Source: Cryobacterium mannosilyticum (GTDB taxonomy: Bacteria > Actinomycetota > Actinomycetes > Actinomycetales > Microbacteriaceae). Taken from it: a stretch of DNA of 64,000 bases. Position 1 is the stretch's first letter, and every line of letters starts with the position of its first letter. The position numbers and the translations under genes were made by a program. The DNA is taken from assembly GCF_004402705.1 (NCBI RefSeq), contig NZ_SOFM01000009.1, positions 1 to 64,000 of the forward strand, read 5' to 3'. The notes beneath the pieces were generated by a model. It was not told the DNA's origin. It saw nothing but the letters and a program-made list of their open reading frames with translations, and ran no database searches. This document shows positions 48,089 to 56,931 of this stretch, piece after piece.

Positions 48089-50217
48089 GAGACTGGTCCC
48101 TTCACGTGCAGGATGTGCACCGGTTCGGTGAATGCGTCGAGGCGCACGAAGTTGTCGGCGGCCCAGGTCCAGGTGGCCCCGGTGATCAGGTCCTCCACCT
48201 CGAACGACCCGCCCTCCGGGATGCCGAACCGGGTGACGTCCAGGTGCACCACCGTCTGCCGCACCGAGTGCGGGTCGACGTTCGCGACGACGAGGAGGGC
48301 GTCCGGAGCCCCCGTGCCGGTGAACGGCGCGTCGAGGAACTTGCTGTAGACGAGGATCGCCTCGTCCTCGCTGGAGTGGATGTCCAGGTTGCGCAGCTGG
48401 CTGAGCGCCGGGTGTTCGGCCCGGATCCGGTTCAGCACCGTGAGATACGGCGCGAGCGAGGCGCCGTGCGCCTCCGCCGCGGCGAAGTCGCGCGGACGGT
48501 ACTCGTACTTCTCGTTGTCGATGTTCTCTTCGGCGCCGGGGCGCGCCACGGACTCGTAGAGCTCGAATCCGCTGTACAGGCCCCAGGTCGGCGCGGCGGT
48601 GGCGGCGAGGGCCGCACGGATCTTGAACGCGGCCGGGCCGCCGAACTGCAGGTACTCGGAGAGGATGTCCGGAGTGTTCACGAACAGGTTCGGGCGCACG
48701 AAATCGGCCGTCTCATGGGCGAGACCGTCGAAGAACTCCTCGAGTTCCTCCTTCGTGTTGCGCCAGGTGAAGTACGTGTACGACTGCTGGAAACCGACCT
48801 TGCCCAGTCCCTGCAGAAGCGCCGGACGGGTGAACGCCTCGGCCAGGAAGAACACGTCCGGCGCCTCGTCGGCGATCGTGGATATCAGCCATTCCCAGAA
48901 GTCCAGCGGTTTGGTGTGCGGGTTGTCGACCCGGAAGATCTTCACCCCGACGTTGATCCAGTGCCGCACGATCCGCAACACCTCGGCGCGGATGCCGGCC
49001 GGGTCGTTGTCGAAGTTGATCGGGTAGATGTCCTGGTATTTCTTCGGCGGGTTCTCCGCGTAGGCGATCGACCCGTCCGGGAGGGTGGTGAACCACTCCG
49101 GATGCTCGGTCACCCACGGGTGGTCAGCGGAGGCCTGGAGCGCGAGATCGATCGCGATCTCCACCCCGCTGTCCTTCGCTGCGTCCAGGAAGAAGGCGAA
49201 GTCGGCCAGGGTGCCCAGGTCGGGGTGGATGGCGTCATGGCCGCCCTCGGCCGAGCCGATCGCCCAGGGCGATCCCGGGTCGTCCGGGCCGGCGCCCAGC
49301 GTATTGTTCGGCCCCTTTCGGAAGGCGCGGCCGATCGGGTGGATCGGCGGCAGGTAGACCACGTCGAAACCCATGGCGGCCACGGCCGGCAGGCGCTTCG
49401 CCGCGGTGCGGAACGTGCCGCTCTGCCAGGAGCCGTCCTCGCGGCGCACGGCGCCTTCGGACCGGGGGAAGAACTCGTACCAGGAGCCGACCCCGGCGCG
49501 GAGGCGCTCGACCAGGATCGTGCGCGGCTCCGAGACCGACTCGAGGCCGGTGATCGGCCGCACGGCGACGGCGGCCAGCAACTTGGGATCGGACAAGACG
49601 GTGAAGCGCGCGTCGACGGATGCGGTGACGTCGCCGAGCGTCTTCGCCGCGGCGGTGAACAGGCGCCGTTCGGCCACGGGCCGGCCCTTGTCCGTGCCGG
49701 CGGCCGTGAGCAGTTCGGCACCGATCAGGAACATGAGTTCGACATCGATTCCCGCCGGGATCTTCACCGAAGCGTTGTGGTGCCAGGTGGCCCATTCATC
49801 CGCATAGGCGCGGACACGGTACTCCCACCGCCCCTGGCTGCCCAGGAGGACCTCGGTTTCCCACCGGTCGGTCCCCGGCGCGCCGGGGCTCATCGGGTGA
49901 CGGGTGAGCGTGCCGTCGGGGCTGGTCAGCAGCAGCATGGCGCCGATCAGGTCGTGGCCCTCCCGGAACGCCGTCGCGCCGAACGGCACGACCTCGCCGG
50001 TGAACGCCTTGACCGGCCAGAGATTGTCGGGCAGTTGCGGGGACAGGTCCAGGATCGGGATGCGCCCGATCCGGGTCGTCCGGTGAGTCGGCGTCGCTGG
50101 GGCCGCTGCCGCTGGGGCCGCTGCCGTCTGCCGTGCCGCCGTGGTGGTCTTCGGGAGGGGCCGGGTCGTACCGGAGGATTCAGGAGCCGCGCCTGCGCGT
50201 TTTACTGTCTTAGCCAC
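48085..50217 (-). CDS. glgE: Alpha-1,4-glucan:maltose-1-phosphate maltosyltransferase
   Basis: The 710-residue GH13_3 protein has N-terminal beta domains and the barrel with nucleophile Asp in IFRVDNPHTKPLDFWEWL, acid Glu in FFLAEAFTRP and NTPDILSEYLQFGGP. It extends alpha-glucan from maltose-1-phosphate in the cytosol, a route linked to trehalose metabolism in actinobacteria. An Ala/Thr-rich tail of about 45 residues precedes the fold. It starts with GTG 50217 on the minus strand and diverges from glgP with 81 bases between. Confidence 0.95.
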   Translation of the reverse strand: MAKTVKRAGAAPESSGTTRPLPKTTTAARQTAAAPAAAAPATPTHRTTRIGRIPILDLSPQLPDNLWPVKAFTGEVVPFGATAFREGHDLIGAMLLLTSPDGTLTRHPMSPGAPGTDRWETEVLLGSQGRWEYRVRAYADEWATWHHNASVKIPAGIDVELMFLIGAELLTAAGTDKGRPVAERRLFTAAAKTLGDVTASVDARFTVLSDPKLLAAVAVRPITGLESVSEPRTILVERLRAGVGSWYEFFPRSEGAVRREDGSWQSGTFRTAAKRLPAVAAMGFDVVYLPPIHPIGRAFRKGPNNTLGAGPDDPGSPWAIGSAEGGHDAIHPDLGTLADFAFFLDAAKDSGVEIAIDLALQASADHPWVTEHPEWFTTLPDGSIAYAENPPKKYQDIYPINFDNDPAGIRAEVLRIVRHWINVGVKIFRVDNPHTKPLDFWEWLISTIADEAPDVFFLAEAFTRPALLQGLGKVGFQQSYTYFTWRNTKEELEEFFDGLAHETADFVRPNLFVNTPDILSEYLQFGGPAAFKIRAALAATAAPTWGLYSGFELYESVARPGAEENIDNEKYEYRPRDFAAAEAHGASLAPYLTVLNRIRAEHPALSQLRNLDIHSSEDEAILVYSKFLDAPFTGTGAPDALLVVANVDPHSVRQTVVHLDVTRFGIPEGGSFEVEDLITGATWTWAADNFVRLDAFTEPVHILHVKGPVS

Positions 50218-50298
50218 ATACTGACCGTAGCGCGAAATGTCGGCCCGGTGCGGTGCGCATTAACGCAATGGACACATCCCGGCCCTAGGCTTGGGTCC

Positions 50299-52884
50299 GT
50301 GAAGGCGATCCGCAAATTTACCGTCCGTACCGTCCTGCCCGAGTCGCTTGCAGCGCTCGATGAGTTGGCGGGCAACCTGCGCTGGTCCTGGCATGAGCCG
50401 ACCCGCCAGCTGTTCGAGCACATAGCCCCCGAGCTGTGGCGTGAGATCGGCGCCGACCCGGTGGCGCTGCTCGGGTCCGTCGACCCGGCCAGGCTCGAAG
50501 CGCTCTCCCGCGACCACGACTACGTGTCCTGGGTGAACTCCGTCCGCGCCGACCTCAGGGACTACCTCGAGCAGCCGCGCTGGTACCAGGGACTCGAGGG
50601 TGAGAAGCCCGAGTCGATCGCGTATTTCTCCCCGGAGTTCGGCATCGCGGCCGCGCTGCCCCAGTATTCGGGCGGGCTGGGCATCCTCGCCGGAGACCAC
50701 CTGAAGAGCGCCTCCGACCTCGGCGTGCCGCTGGTCGGGGTCGGACTGTTCTACCGGGCCGGCTACTTCAGCCAGGCGATCTCGCCTGACGGGTGGCAGG
50801 TGGAAAGCTACCCGCTGCTCGACCCCGACGGGCTGCCGCTGTCGGTGCTGCGCCGGGCCGACGGCTCGGCCGTGCAGGTGTCCCTCGCCTTGCCGGACAA
50901 CCGCACGCTGCACGCCCGGGTCTGGCAGGCCATGGTCGGCCGGATCCGCCTGCTCATGCTCGACACCGACATCCCGGAGAACGCTGACGACCTGCGCCTG
51001 GTCACGGACCGCCTCTACGGCGGCGGCGGCGAGCACCGCCTGCTGCAGGAACTGCTCCTCGGCATCGGCGGCGCGCGCGCCGTGAAGCTCTGGAGCAACC
51101 TCAACGGCCGCCCGGACCCCGAGGTGTTCCACACCAACGAGGGCCACGCCGGTTTCCTCGGCCTGGAACGCATCTCCAGCCTGATCGGCGACGGACTCAG
51201 CTTCTCCGAGGCCCTGCAGGTCGCGCGGGCCGGGACCGTCTTCACCACCCACACGCCCGTCGCGGCCGGAATCGACCGGTTCGAGCGCAGCCTGGTGCGC
51301 CGCTACTTCGAGACCGACCTGCTTCCGGGTGTGGCGGTCGACGACCTCCTCGCACTCGGCGCCGAGAACTACCAGGACGGATCGCCCGACGTCTTCAACA
51401 TGGCGCTGATGGGCCTCCGCCTCGGGCAGCGCGCCAACGGCGTCTCCAAGCTGCACGGCGAGGTCAGCCGGCGGATGTTCAAGGGACTCTGGCCGGGCTT
51501 CGACGCGGAGGACGTGCCGATCGCCTCGATCACCAACGGGGTGCACGCGCCGACGTGGACCGACCCGGCGCTCCTCGCGCTCGCCCAGAACCGTCTCGGC
51601 ACCAGCGACACCTCCGAGGCCGACTGGGCGTCCGACGCTGTCTCCGACGACGACCTCTGGCAGGTGAGGGGCCAGATGCGCCTCCAGTTCGTCGAGGACG
51701 CACGCCGGCGGATCGCGACGGCCTGGCTTGTGCAGAACCCGGGCGGCATCGTGCCGTCCTGGATCGGCAAGGTCTTCGACCCCAGCGTGCTCACCATCGG
51801 CTTCGCCCGCCGGGTTCCGACCTACAAGCGGCTCACCCTGATGCTGCACGACCCCGAACGCCTCCGAGCCCTCCTGCTGCACCCTGAGCACCCGATCCAG
51901 ATCGTGATCGCCGGCAAGTCCCACCCCGCCGATGAAGAAGGCAAACGCCTGATCCAGAAGGTCGTGCAGTTCGCGGCCGATCCTGAACTGCGCACGAGAA
52001 TCGCCTTCCTTCCGGACTACAACATCGGCATGGCCCAGTTGATGTACCCGGGCACCGACGTCTGGCTCAACAACCCGCTCCGGCCGCTCGAGGCCTGCGG
52101 CACGTCCGGGATGAAGGCGGCCTTGAACGGTGCGCTCAACCTGTCGATCCTCGACGGCTGGTGGCCTGAGTACTACGACGGAAAGAACGGCTGGGCGATC
52201 CCGTCGGCGGATGCCGCCGGGGACTCCGCCGAGCGAGACCGGATCGAGGCCGACGCGCTCTACGAGCTGATCGAGCACCACGTCGCCCCTCGGTTCTACG
52301 ACCGCAACGCGGACGGCGTGCCCGAACGGTGGGTGTCATCGATCCGGCACACCCTCGCCGGGCTGTCCCCGGAACTGAACGCCGGCCGGATGGTGCGGGA
52401 ATACGTGCAGAAGCTCTACCGCCCGGCCGGCCAGGCCGAGGCCCGGCTCTCCGCCAACAACTACCGGGCTGCCCGCGAGCTGGCCGTCTGGAAGGGCCGG
52501 ATCGTCGCGGCCTGGCCCGGCGTGGCCGTGGCCCACGTCGAATCGGGTGGCGTCGCTACCGTGCCGCAGGTCGGCGACGCGCTGCACCTCCGCGCGCACG
52601 TGCACCTGAACGGCCTGGAGCCGGGAGACGTGACCGTTGAGGTCGTCTACGGGAAGAGCCTGGGCAACGACGAGCTCAGCGACGTCAGCACGCTGGCCCT
52701 TTCTGCTGCGACCGATCCGGACCAGGAATCCACCGGCAGCCCGGCCCCCGGCAACGCGACCCTGTTCACCGGCACGGTCCAGCTCGACCGCGGCGGCGCG
52801 TTCGGCTACACCGTTCGCGTCGTGCCCCGCAACGACCTGCTGATCAGCCCGGCGGAGATGGGGCTCATCGCCGTCGCCGGCTGA
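50299..52884 (+). CDS. glgP: Alpha-glucan phosphorylase
   Basis: The 861-residue enzyme has a DUF3417-type N-domain (LPESLAALDELAGNLRWSWHEPTRQLFEHI), AYFSPEFGIAAALPQYSGGLGILAGDHLK, and the PLP-lysine region EACGTSGMKAALNGALNLSILDGWWPE. It releases glucose-1-phosphate, or makes maltose-1-phosphate in some branches of this family. GTG 50299 lies seven bases after TAGGCT (50286-50291), suggesting leaderless mRNA. It is divergent from glgE. Confidence 0.95.
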   Translation: MKAIRKFTVRTVLPESLAALDELAGNLRWSWHEPTRQLFEHIAPELWREIGADPVALLGSVDPARLEALSRDHDYVSWVNSVRADLRDYLEQPRWYQGLEGEKPESIAYFSPEFGIAAALPQYSGGLGILAGDHLKSASDLGVPLVGVGLFYRAGYFSQAISPDGWQVESYPLLDPDGLPLSVLRRADGSAVQVSLALPDNRTLHARVWQAMVGRIRLLMLDTDIPENADDLRLVTDRLYGGGGEHRLLQELLLGIGGARAVKLWSNLNGRPDPEVFHTNEGHAGFLGLERISSLIGDGLSFSEALQVARAGTVFTTHTPVAAGIDRFERSLVRRYFETDLLPGVAVDDLLALGAENYQDGSPDVFNMALMGLRLGQRANGVSKLHGEVSRRMFKGLWPGFDAEDVPIASITNGVHAPTWTDPALLALAQNRLGTSDTSEADWASDAVSDDDLWQVRGQMRLQFVEDARRRIATAWLVQNPGGIVPSWIGKVFDPSVLTIGFARRVPTYKRLTLMLHDPERLRALLLHPEHPIQIVIAGKSHPADEEGKRLIQKVVQFAADPELRTRIAFLPDYNIGMAQLMYPGTDVWLNNPLRPLEACGTSGMKAALNGALNLSILDGWWPEYYDGKNGWAIPSADAAGDSAERDRIEADALYELIEHHVAPRFYDRNADGVPERWVSSIRHTLAGLSPELNAGRMVREYVQKLYRPAGQAEARLSANNYRAARELAVWKGRIVAAWPGVAVAHVESGGVATVPQVGDALHLRAHVHLNGLEPGDVTVEVVYGKSLGNDELSDVSTLALSAATDPDQESTGSPAPGNATLFTGTVQLDRGGAFGYTVRVVPRNDLLISPAEMGLIAVAG

Positions 52885-52899
52885 GCCTGCTCGGCCGGC

Positions 52900-53394
52900 C
52901 TACCCTCGGGAGATCGCCGCGAACACCGCGCCGGATGCCCGGGCCAGGTCGGCGGGGGCGAGTTCGATATCGAACCCCCGCCGGCCGCCTGAGACGAAGA
53001 CGGTGTCGAAGAGCTGGGCATCCTCGTCGATGACCGTCGTCAACGAGGTCTTCTGCCCGATCGGGCTGATCCCGCCGACGACGTAGCCGGTCTTGCGTTC
53101 CGCGGTCTTCGGATCGGCCATGACGGCCTTCTTCGCGCCGACGGCCGCGGCCAGCGCCTTGAGATCGAGCTGGCCGGTGACCGGCACGATGCCGACGACG
53201 AGGGTGCCGTCCGCCTCGGCGAGGAGAGTCTTGAACACCCGGGCCGGGTCGAGGCCGAGCTTCTGGGCGGCCTCGAGTCCGAAGTTGGTCGCGTGGGCGT
53301 CGTGATCGTACAGATGGGGGGTGAAGGCGATGCCGGCCCTCTCGAGGGCGAGCGTGGCGGGGGTTCCCGCACCGTGATCCGCCCGCCTGCCCAT
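52900..53394 (-). CDS. ybaK: Cys-tRNA(Pro)/Pro deacylase, YbaK/EbsC family
   Basis: The 164-residue protein has the YbaK fold signatures (ALERAGIAFTPHLYDHD, VFKTLLAEADG, VVGIVPVTGQLDLKALA, GYVVGGISPIGQK). It removes mischarged amino acids from tRNAPro. Length is normal. It lies between glgP and glgX without evident functional link. Confidence 0.93.
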   Translation of the reverse strand: MGRRADHGAGTPATLALERAGIAFTPHLYDHDAHATNFGLEAAQKLGLDPARVFKTLLAEADGTLVVGIVPVTGQLDLKALAAAVGAKKAVMADPKTAERKTGYVVGGISPIGQKTSLTTVIDEDAQLFDTVFVSGGRRGFDIELAPADLARASGAVFAAISRG

Positions 53395-53417
53395 GCCGTG
53401 TCGTCCCCGGGTGACGG

Positions 53418-55460
53418 CTAGTGGGCCCGGAAGAGCTGCATCGACGCGCCGGGGACGAGCAGCCGGGCTCCGGGGGCGTGTTCGATCACGGCATCGCTGA
53501 TGTCGTCGTGGCTCGAGTCCCAGAGCAGCGTGTACGAGCCGACCCCCGTGTGCACCGGCAGCGTCACCGTGACATCCGCTTCCCGGCCCTGCACGATCAG
53601 CAGGATCCGATTGAACTCCTCGCGCTCCGGGGTGCTGGCCGCGAGATACTGCAGCGTGCGCTCATCCGACGAGTGCCAGTCCTCCTCGGACATCGACTCG
53701 CCCAGGGCGTTGTACCAGTCCATTTCGCTGGCGCTGAGGGTCGTTTCGCCTGGGCGACCGAACCGCACCGGCCGGAGTGCCGGATTCTCCCGGCGCAGTT
53801 CGAGCAGGCGCCGGCTGACCCGGTGCAGGTCGACCTGCCAGTCGTCCAGGTCCCAGTTCAGCCAGGTCAGTTCGCTGTCATGGCAGTAGGCGTTGTTGTT
53901 GCCGCGCTGGCTGCGCCCGAATTCGTCGCCGGCGGTGATCATCGGAACGCCGGCCGAGAGCAGGAGGGTGGCCAGCAGGTTGCGCATGGCCTTCCGCCGG
54001 GTCGTGAGGATGGTGGTGTTGCGGGTGGGGCCCTCGACGCCGTGGTTGAACGAGTTGTTGCTGTCGGTGCCGTCCCGGTTCGACTCGCCGTTGCCGACAT
54101 TGTGCTTGACGTTGTAGGCGGTGAGGTCGGCCATCGTGAAGCCGTCATGGGCCGTGATGAAGTTCAGCGAGGCAAGCGGCCCGCGCTCCTGCGAAAACGT
54201 GTTGGACGACCCGGCGAGACGGGTCGCGAAACGGCCGATGCCGCTGCCCGCATGACCGTCGCGCGCCGCGGCGAGGTCGGTCAGCCAGAACGAACGCATC
54301 CGGTCGCGGTAGCGGTCGTTCCATTCCGTCCAGCCGTCGGCGAAGTTGCCGGTCTGCCAGCCGCCCTGCCCGATGTCCCAGGGCTCGGCGATGAGCTTCA
54401 CATCGGTGAGGTCAGGGTCGGTCCGGATCGCCGTCAGCAGAGGGTGGTCGCGCTGGTATTCGACGTTGCCGTCCCGGCCGAGCGTCACCGCCAGGTCGAA
54501 CCGGAAGCCGTCGATCTGCACGTCGTTCGCCCAGTAGCGCAGCGAGTCGAGCACCAGGCGGTGCGGCACCTCGTGCGACACATTCAGGGTATTGCCGCAG
54601 CCGGTGACGTCGATATACGCGCCCGCGTCGTTCTGGCGGTAATAGGTGGCGTTGTCGATGCCACGCAGGCTGCTGACCGGGCCGTTCGGCCCCTCCTCGG
54701 CGGTGTGGTTGTAGACCACGTCGAGGATGACCTCGAGGCCGGCCTCGTGCAGCAGCTTGACCATGCCCTTGAACTCCCGGAGCACGGCCTCCGGGCCGGC
54801 GGACTGGGAGGCCATGGTGGCGTAGTCGGCGTGCGGGGAGAAGAAATTGAAGGTGTTGTAACCCCAGTAGTTGGTCAGGCCCTGCTTGATCAGGCGCTGT
54901 TCGGAGACGAAGGCGTGCACCGGGAGCAGTTCCACCGTGGTGACACCGAGGTTCTTCAGGTACCCGATCGTCGACTCGTGGGCGAGGCCGGCGTAGGTTC
55001 CGCGCAGGTCGGCCGGGACCGCCGGGTTGAGCTTGCTGAGGCCGCGAACGTGGGCTTCATAGACGACCGTGTGGTCGAGGGCGATCTTCGGTTTGACCGA
55101 CCCGGCCCAGTCGAAGCCGCCGTCCACGACGGAGGACTGCCACTGGTCGGGGCCGACCCGCACGAGGCCCCGGGAATACGGTTCGATCAGTGTCTTCTCC
55201 GGGTGGAACGAGTTCCTCGCCGAGGCGGGACCGGAGACCCGGATGCCATAGCGACGGCCGGGGGAGAGGGTACGGGACCGCCCGAACCAGACGTCGTTGG
55301 TGTCCCTGGTCATGGGGACGGTCTTGACGATCCAGTTGGGATCGGTCTCGTCGAAAATGCACAGTTCCATGGAGTCGGCGTTCTTCGACCACACCCGCAG
55401 CTCGCCGCCGTTGGCCCCCAACCGGACGCCGAGGTTGCGCAGGGGATCACCGGAAGTCAT
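53418..55460 (-). CDS. glgX: Glycogen debranching enzyme GlgX
   Basis: The 680-residue isoamylase-type GH13 protein has a CBM48 start (VRLGANGGELRVWSKNADSMELCIFD), DVVYNHTAEEG, nucleophile Asp in IDGFRFDLAVTLG, Glu in LIAEPWDIGQGGW and ITAHDGFTMADL. It removes outer alpha-1,6 chains. Start ATG 55460 lies seven bases after TACTCT (55473-55468), so it is probably leaderless, and no Shine-Dalgarno is seen. Confidence 0.95.
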   Translation of the reverse strand: MTSGDPLRNLGVRLGANGGELRVWSKNADSMELCIFDETDPNWIVKTVPMTRDTNDVWFGRSRTLSPGRRYGIRVSGPASARNSFHPEKTLIEPYSRGLVRVGPDQWQSSVVDGGFDWAGSVKPKIALDHTVVYEAHVRGLSKLNPAVPADLRGTYAGLAHESTIGYLKNLGVTTVELLPVHAFVSEQRLIKQGLTNYWGYNTFNFFSPHADYATMASQSAGPEAVLREFKGMVKLLHEAGLEVILDVVYNHTAEEGPNGPVSSLRGIDNATYYRQNDAGAYIDVTGCGNTLNVSHEVPHRLVLDSLRYWANDVQIDGFRFDLAVTLGRDGNVEYQRDHPLLTAIRTDPDLTDVKLIAEPWDIGQGGWQTGNFADGWTEWNDRYRDRMRSFWLTDLAAARDGHAGSGIGRFATRLAGSSNTFSQERGPLASLNFITAHDGFTMADLTAYNVKHNVGNGESNRDGTDSNNSFNHGVEGPTRNTTILTTRRKAMRNLLATLLLSAGVPMITAGDEFGRSQRGNNNAYCHDSELTWLNWDLDDWQVDLHRVSRRLLELRRENPALRPVRFGRPGETTLSASEMDWYNALGESMSEEDWHSSDERTLQYLAASTPEREEFNRILLIVQGREADVTVTLPVHTGVGSYTLLWDSSHDDISDAVIEHAPGARLLVPGASMQLFRAH

Positions 55461-55542
55461 GGGTTCTAGAGTAATGAGTACAGACGGTCGGTTTTGACCA
55501 CAATCAGACCTGCCGACGCCCGAAAACCTGCAGAGGATCCCC

Positions 55543-56730
55543 ATGTCGGTCTACCTGGACCACGCCGCGACAACACCGATGCTCCCCGGCGCCATCGCGG
55601 CGTTCACCGAAGCGATGACGGTCGTCGGCAACCCCGCGTCGATCCACAGTCAGGGCCAGCTCAAGAAACGGATGCTCGAGGAAGCCCGCGAAACCGTCGC
55701 GGCCAGTGTGGGCTGCGACCCGATCGAGGTCGTCTTCACGGCCGGCGGCACCGAGTCCGTCAACCTCGGCATCAAGGGGCTGTTCTGGGCCCGGGCGCCA
55801 AGGCGGCGCATCCTCGTTCCCGGCGGGGAACACCATGCCACCGTCGACACCGTCGAGTGGCTGGAACGGCACGAGGGCGCAATGATCGACTGGTTGCCGC
55901 TGGACGAGCACGGCCGGGTCGACCCGGCCGCCGTCGCCCGGGCGATCGCGGCCCACCCCGAGGAGATCGCCCTGGTCACCCTGCTGGCCGCCAACAACGA
56001 GGTCGGAACGATCCAGCCCGTGGCTGAGGTCGCCGCGCTCGCGGCGGCCCACGGCATCCCGGCGCACGTCGACGCGGTGGCCGCCTACGGGCACGTCCCG
56101 ATCGACTTCCGCACGCTGCGCCGCGGGGGAGTGTCCGCGGTGAGCGTCTCGGCGCACAAGATCGGCGGCCCGGTCGGCATCGGCGCTCTGGTCCTGTCCC
56201 GCCGCGCGACGGTGGAACCGCTTGTGCACGGCGGCGGGCAACAGCGTCAGGTGCGCAGCGGTACCCAGGACGTCGCGGCAGCCGTGGCCTTCGCCGTGGC
56301 CGCCGCCGCGGCGGGGGTCGACCTGCCAGGCGAGAACGCGCGGGTGGCCCTGCTGCGGCAGGCCGTCGTGGACGGGGTGCTCAAGGCGGTGCCCACGTCG
56401 CAACTCAACGGCGACCCCGACCCGGCCCGCCACCTGCCCGGAACGGCCCACTTCAGCTTCCCCGGCTGCGAGGGCGATTCGCTCCTGTTCCTGCTCGACG
56501 CGGCCGGCGTCTCCGTGTCGACCGGCTCGGCCTGCCAGGCCGGCATCCCGGAACCCTCGCACGTGCTCCGGGCGATGGGCCGCACCGAGGTGGAGGCCCG
56601 CGGGGCCCTCCGGATCACCCTCGGCCGCACCTCGACCATGGCCGACGTCGACGCCCTGCTCGCCGCCCTGCCGGCCGCCCACGCCCAGGCCTCCCGGGCC
56701 GGCATGGCCGACCGCGTGCCGGGCCGCTGA
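55543..56730 (+). CDS. Cysteine desulfurase (NifS/IscS type)
   Basis: The 395-residue PLP enzyme has VYLDHAATTPM, AGGTESVNLGIKG, GGEHHATVDTVEWL, NNEVGTIQP, the PLP-lysine in VSAHKIGGPVG and the active cysteine in STGSACQAG. It supplies persulfide sulfur. Being next to mnmA, it most likely feeds tRNA 2-thiouridylation. The short loop before the active cysteine suits a class-I-like enzyme. Confidence 0.94.
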   Translation: MSVYLDHAATTPMLPGAIAAFTEAMTVVGNPASIHSQGQLKKRMLEEARETVAASVGCDPIEVVFTAGGTESVNLGIKGLFWARAPRRRILVPGGEHHATVDTVEWLERHEGAMIDWLPLDEHGRVDPAAVARAIAAHPEEIALVTLLAANNEVGTIQPVAEVAALAAAHGIPAHVDAVAAYGHVPIDFRTLRRGGVSAVSVSAHKIGGPVGIGALVLSRRATVEPLVHGGGQQRQVRSGTQDVAAAVAFAVAAAAAGVDLPGENARVALLRQAVVDGVLKAVPTSQLNGDPDPARHLPGTAHFSFPGCEGDSLLFLLDAAGVSVSTGSACQAGIPEPSHVLRAMGRTEVEARGALRITLGRTSTMADVDALLAALPAAHAQASRAGMADRVPGR

Positions 56731-56803
56731 CCTGCGCCTCCGTTGACCGAGCGTCCCTGACCCGTCGCATCCGCCGCCCTCGGCCGATGCTCGAGCGCCA
56801 CAG

Positions 56804-56847
56804 TTGCGCCGCTGCGCGCCCGGTGCGCCTGGCGCGCAGCGGCGCAA
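56804..56847. repeat. 17-bp perfect inverted repeat
   Basis: TTGCGCCGCTGCGCGCC (56804-56820) and GGCGCGCAGCGGCGCAA (56831-56847) are perfectly inverted around CGGTGCGCCT. It lies between two genes without a U run, so it may be a structured element, a mobile short palindrome, or a terminator of the desulfurase gene. Confidence 0.75.
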
Positions 56848-56896
56848 TTGGCGCGTAGGCCTTCCGGCCTCGCGCCGCGGCGGCGGAGCGGGCGCG

Positions 56897-56925
56897 TTGG
56901 CCAAACGGTCCGACCCTATTACACT
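56897..56925 (+). promoter_or_regulatory. mnmA promoter (leaderless)
   Basis: -35 TTGGCC (56897-56902), 17-base spacer and -10 TACACT (56920-56925) put the expected +1 at or next to the GTG of mnmA at 56932. Confidence 0.7.
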
Positions 56926-56931
56926 CGTCAG

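Noticed and set aside
46412..48349. Plus-strand 645-codon frame antisense to glgB
   Set aside because: No motif or repeat family is recognised. Long antisense frames are expected at this GC content, and glgB is unambiguous.
48106..50298. Very long plus-strand open frame running into glgP (1592 codons)
   Set aside because: The upstream 2.2 kb is antisense to glgE and has no domain. Conserved GlgP sequence starts at 50299.
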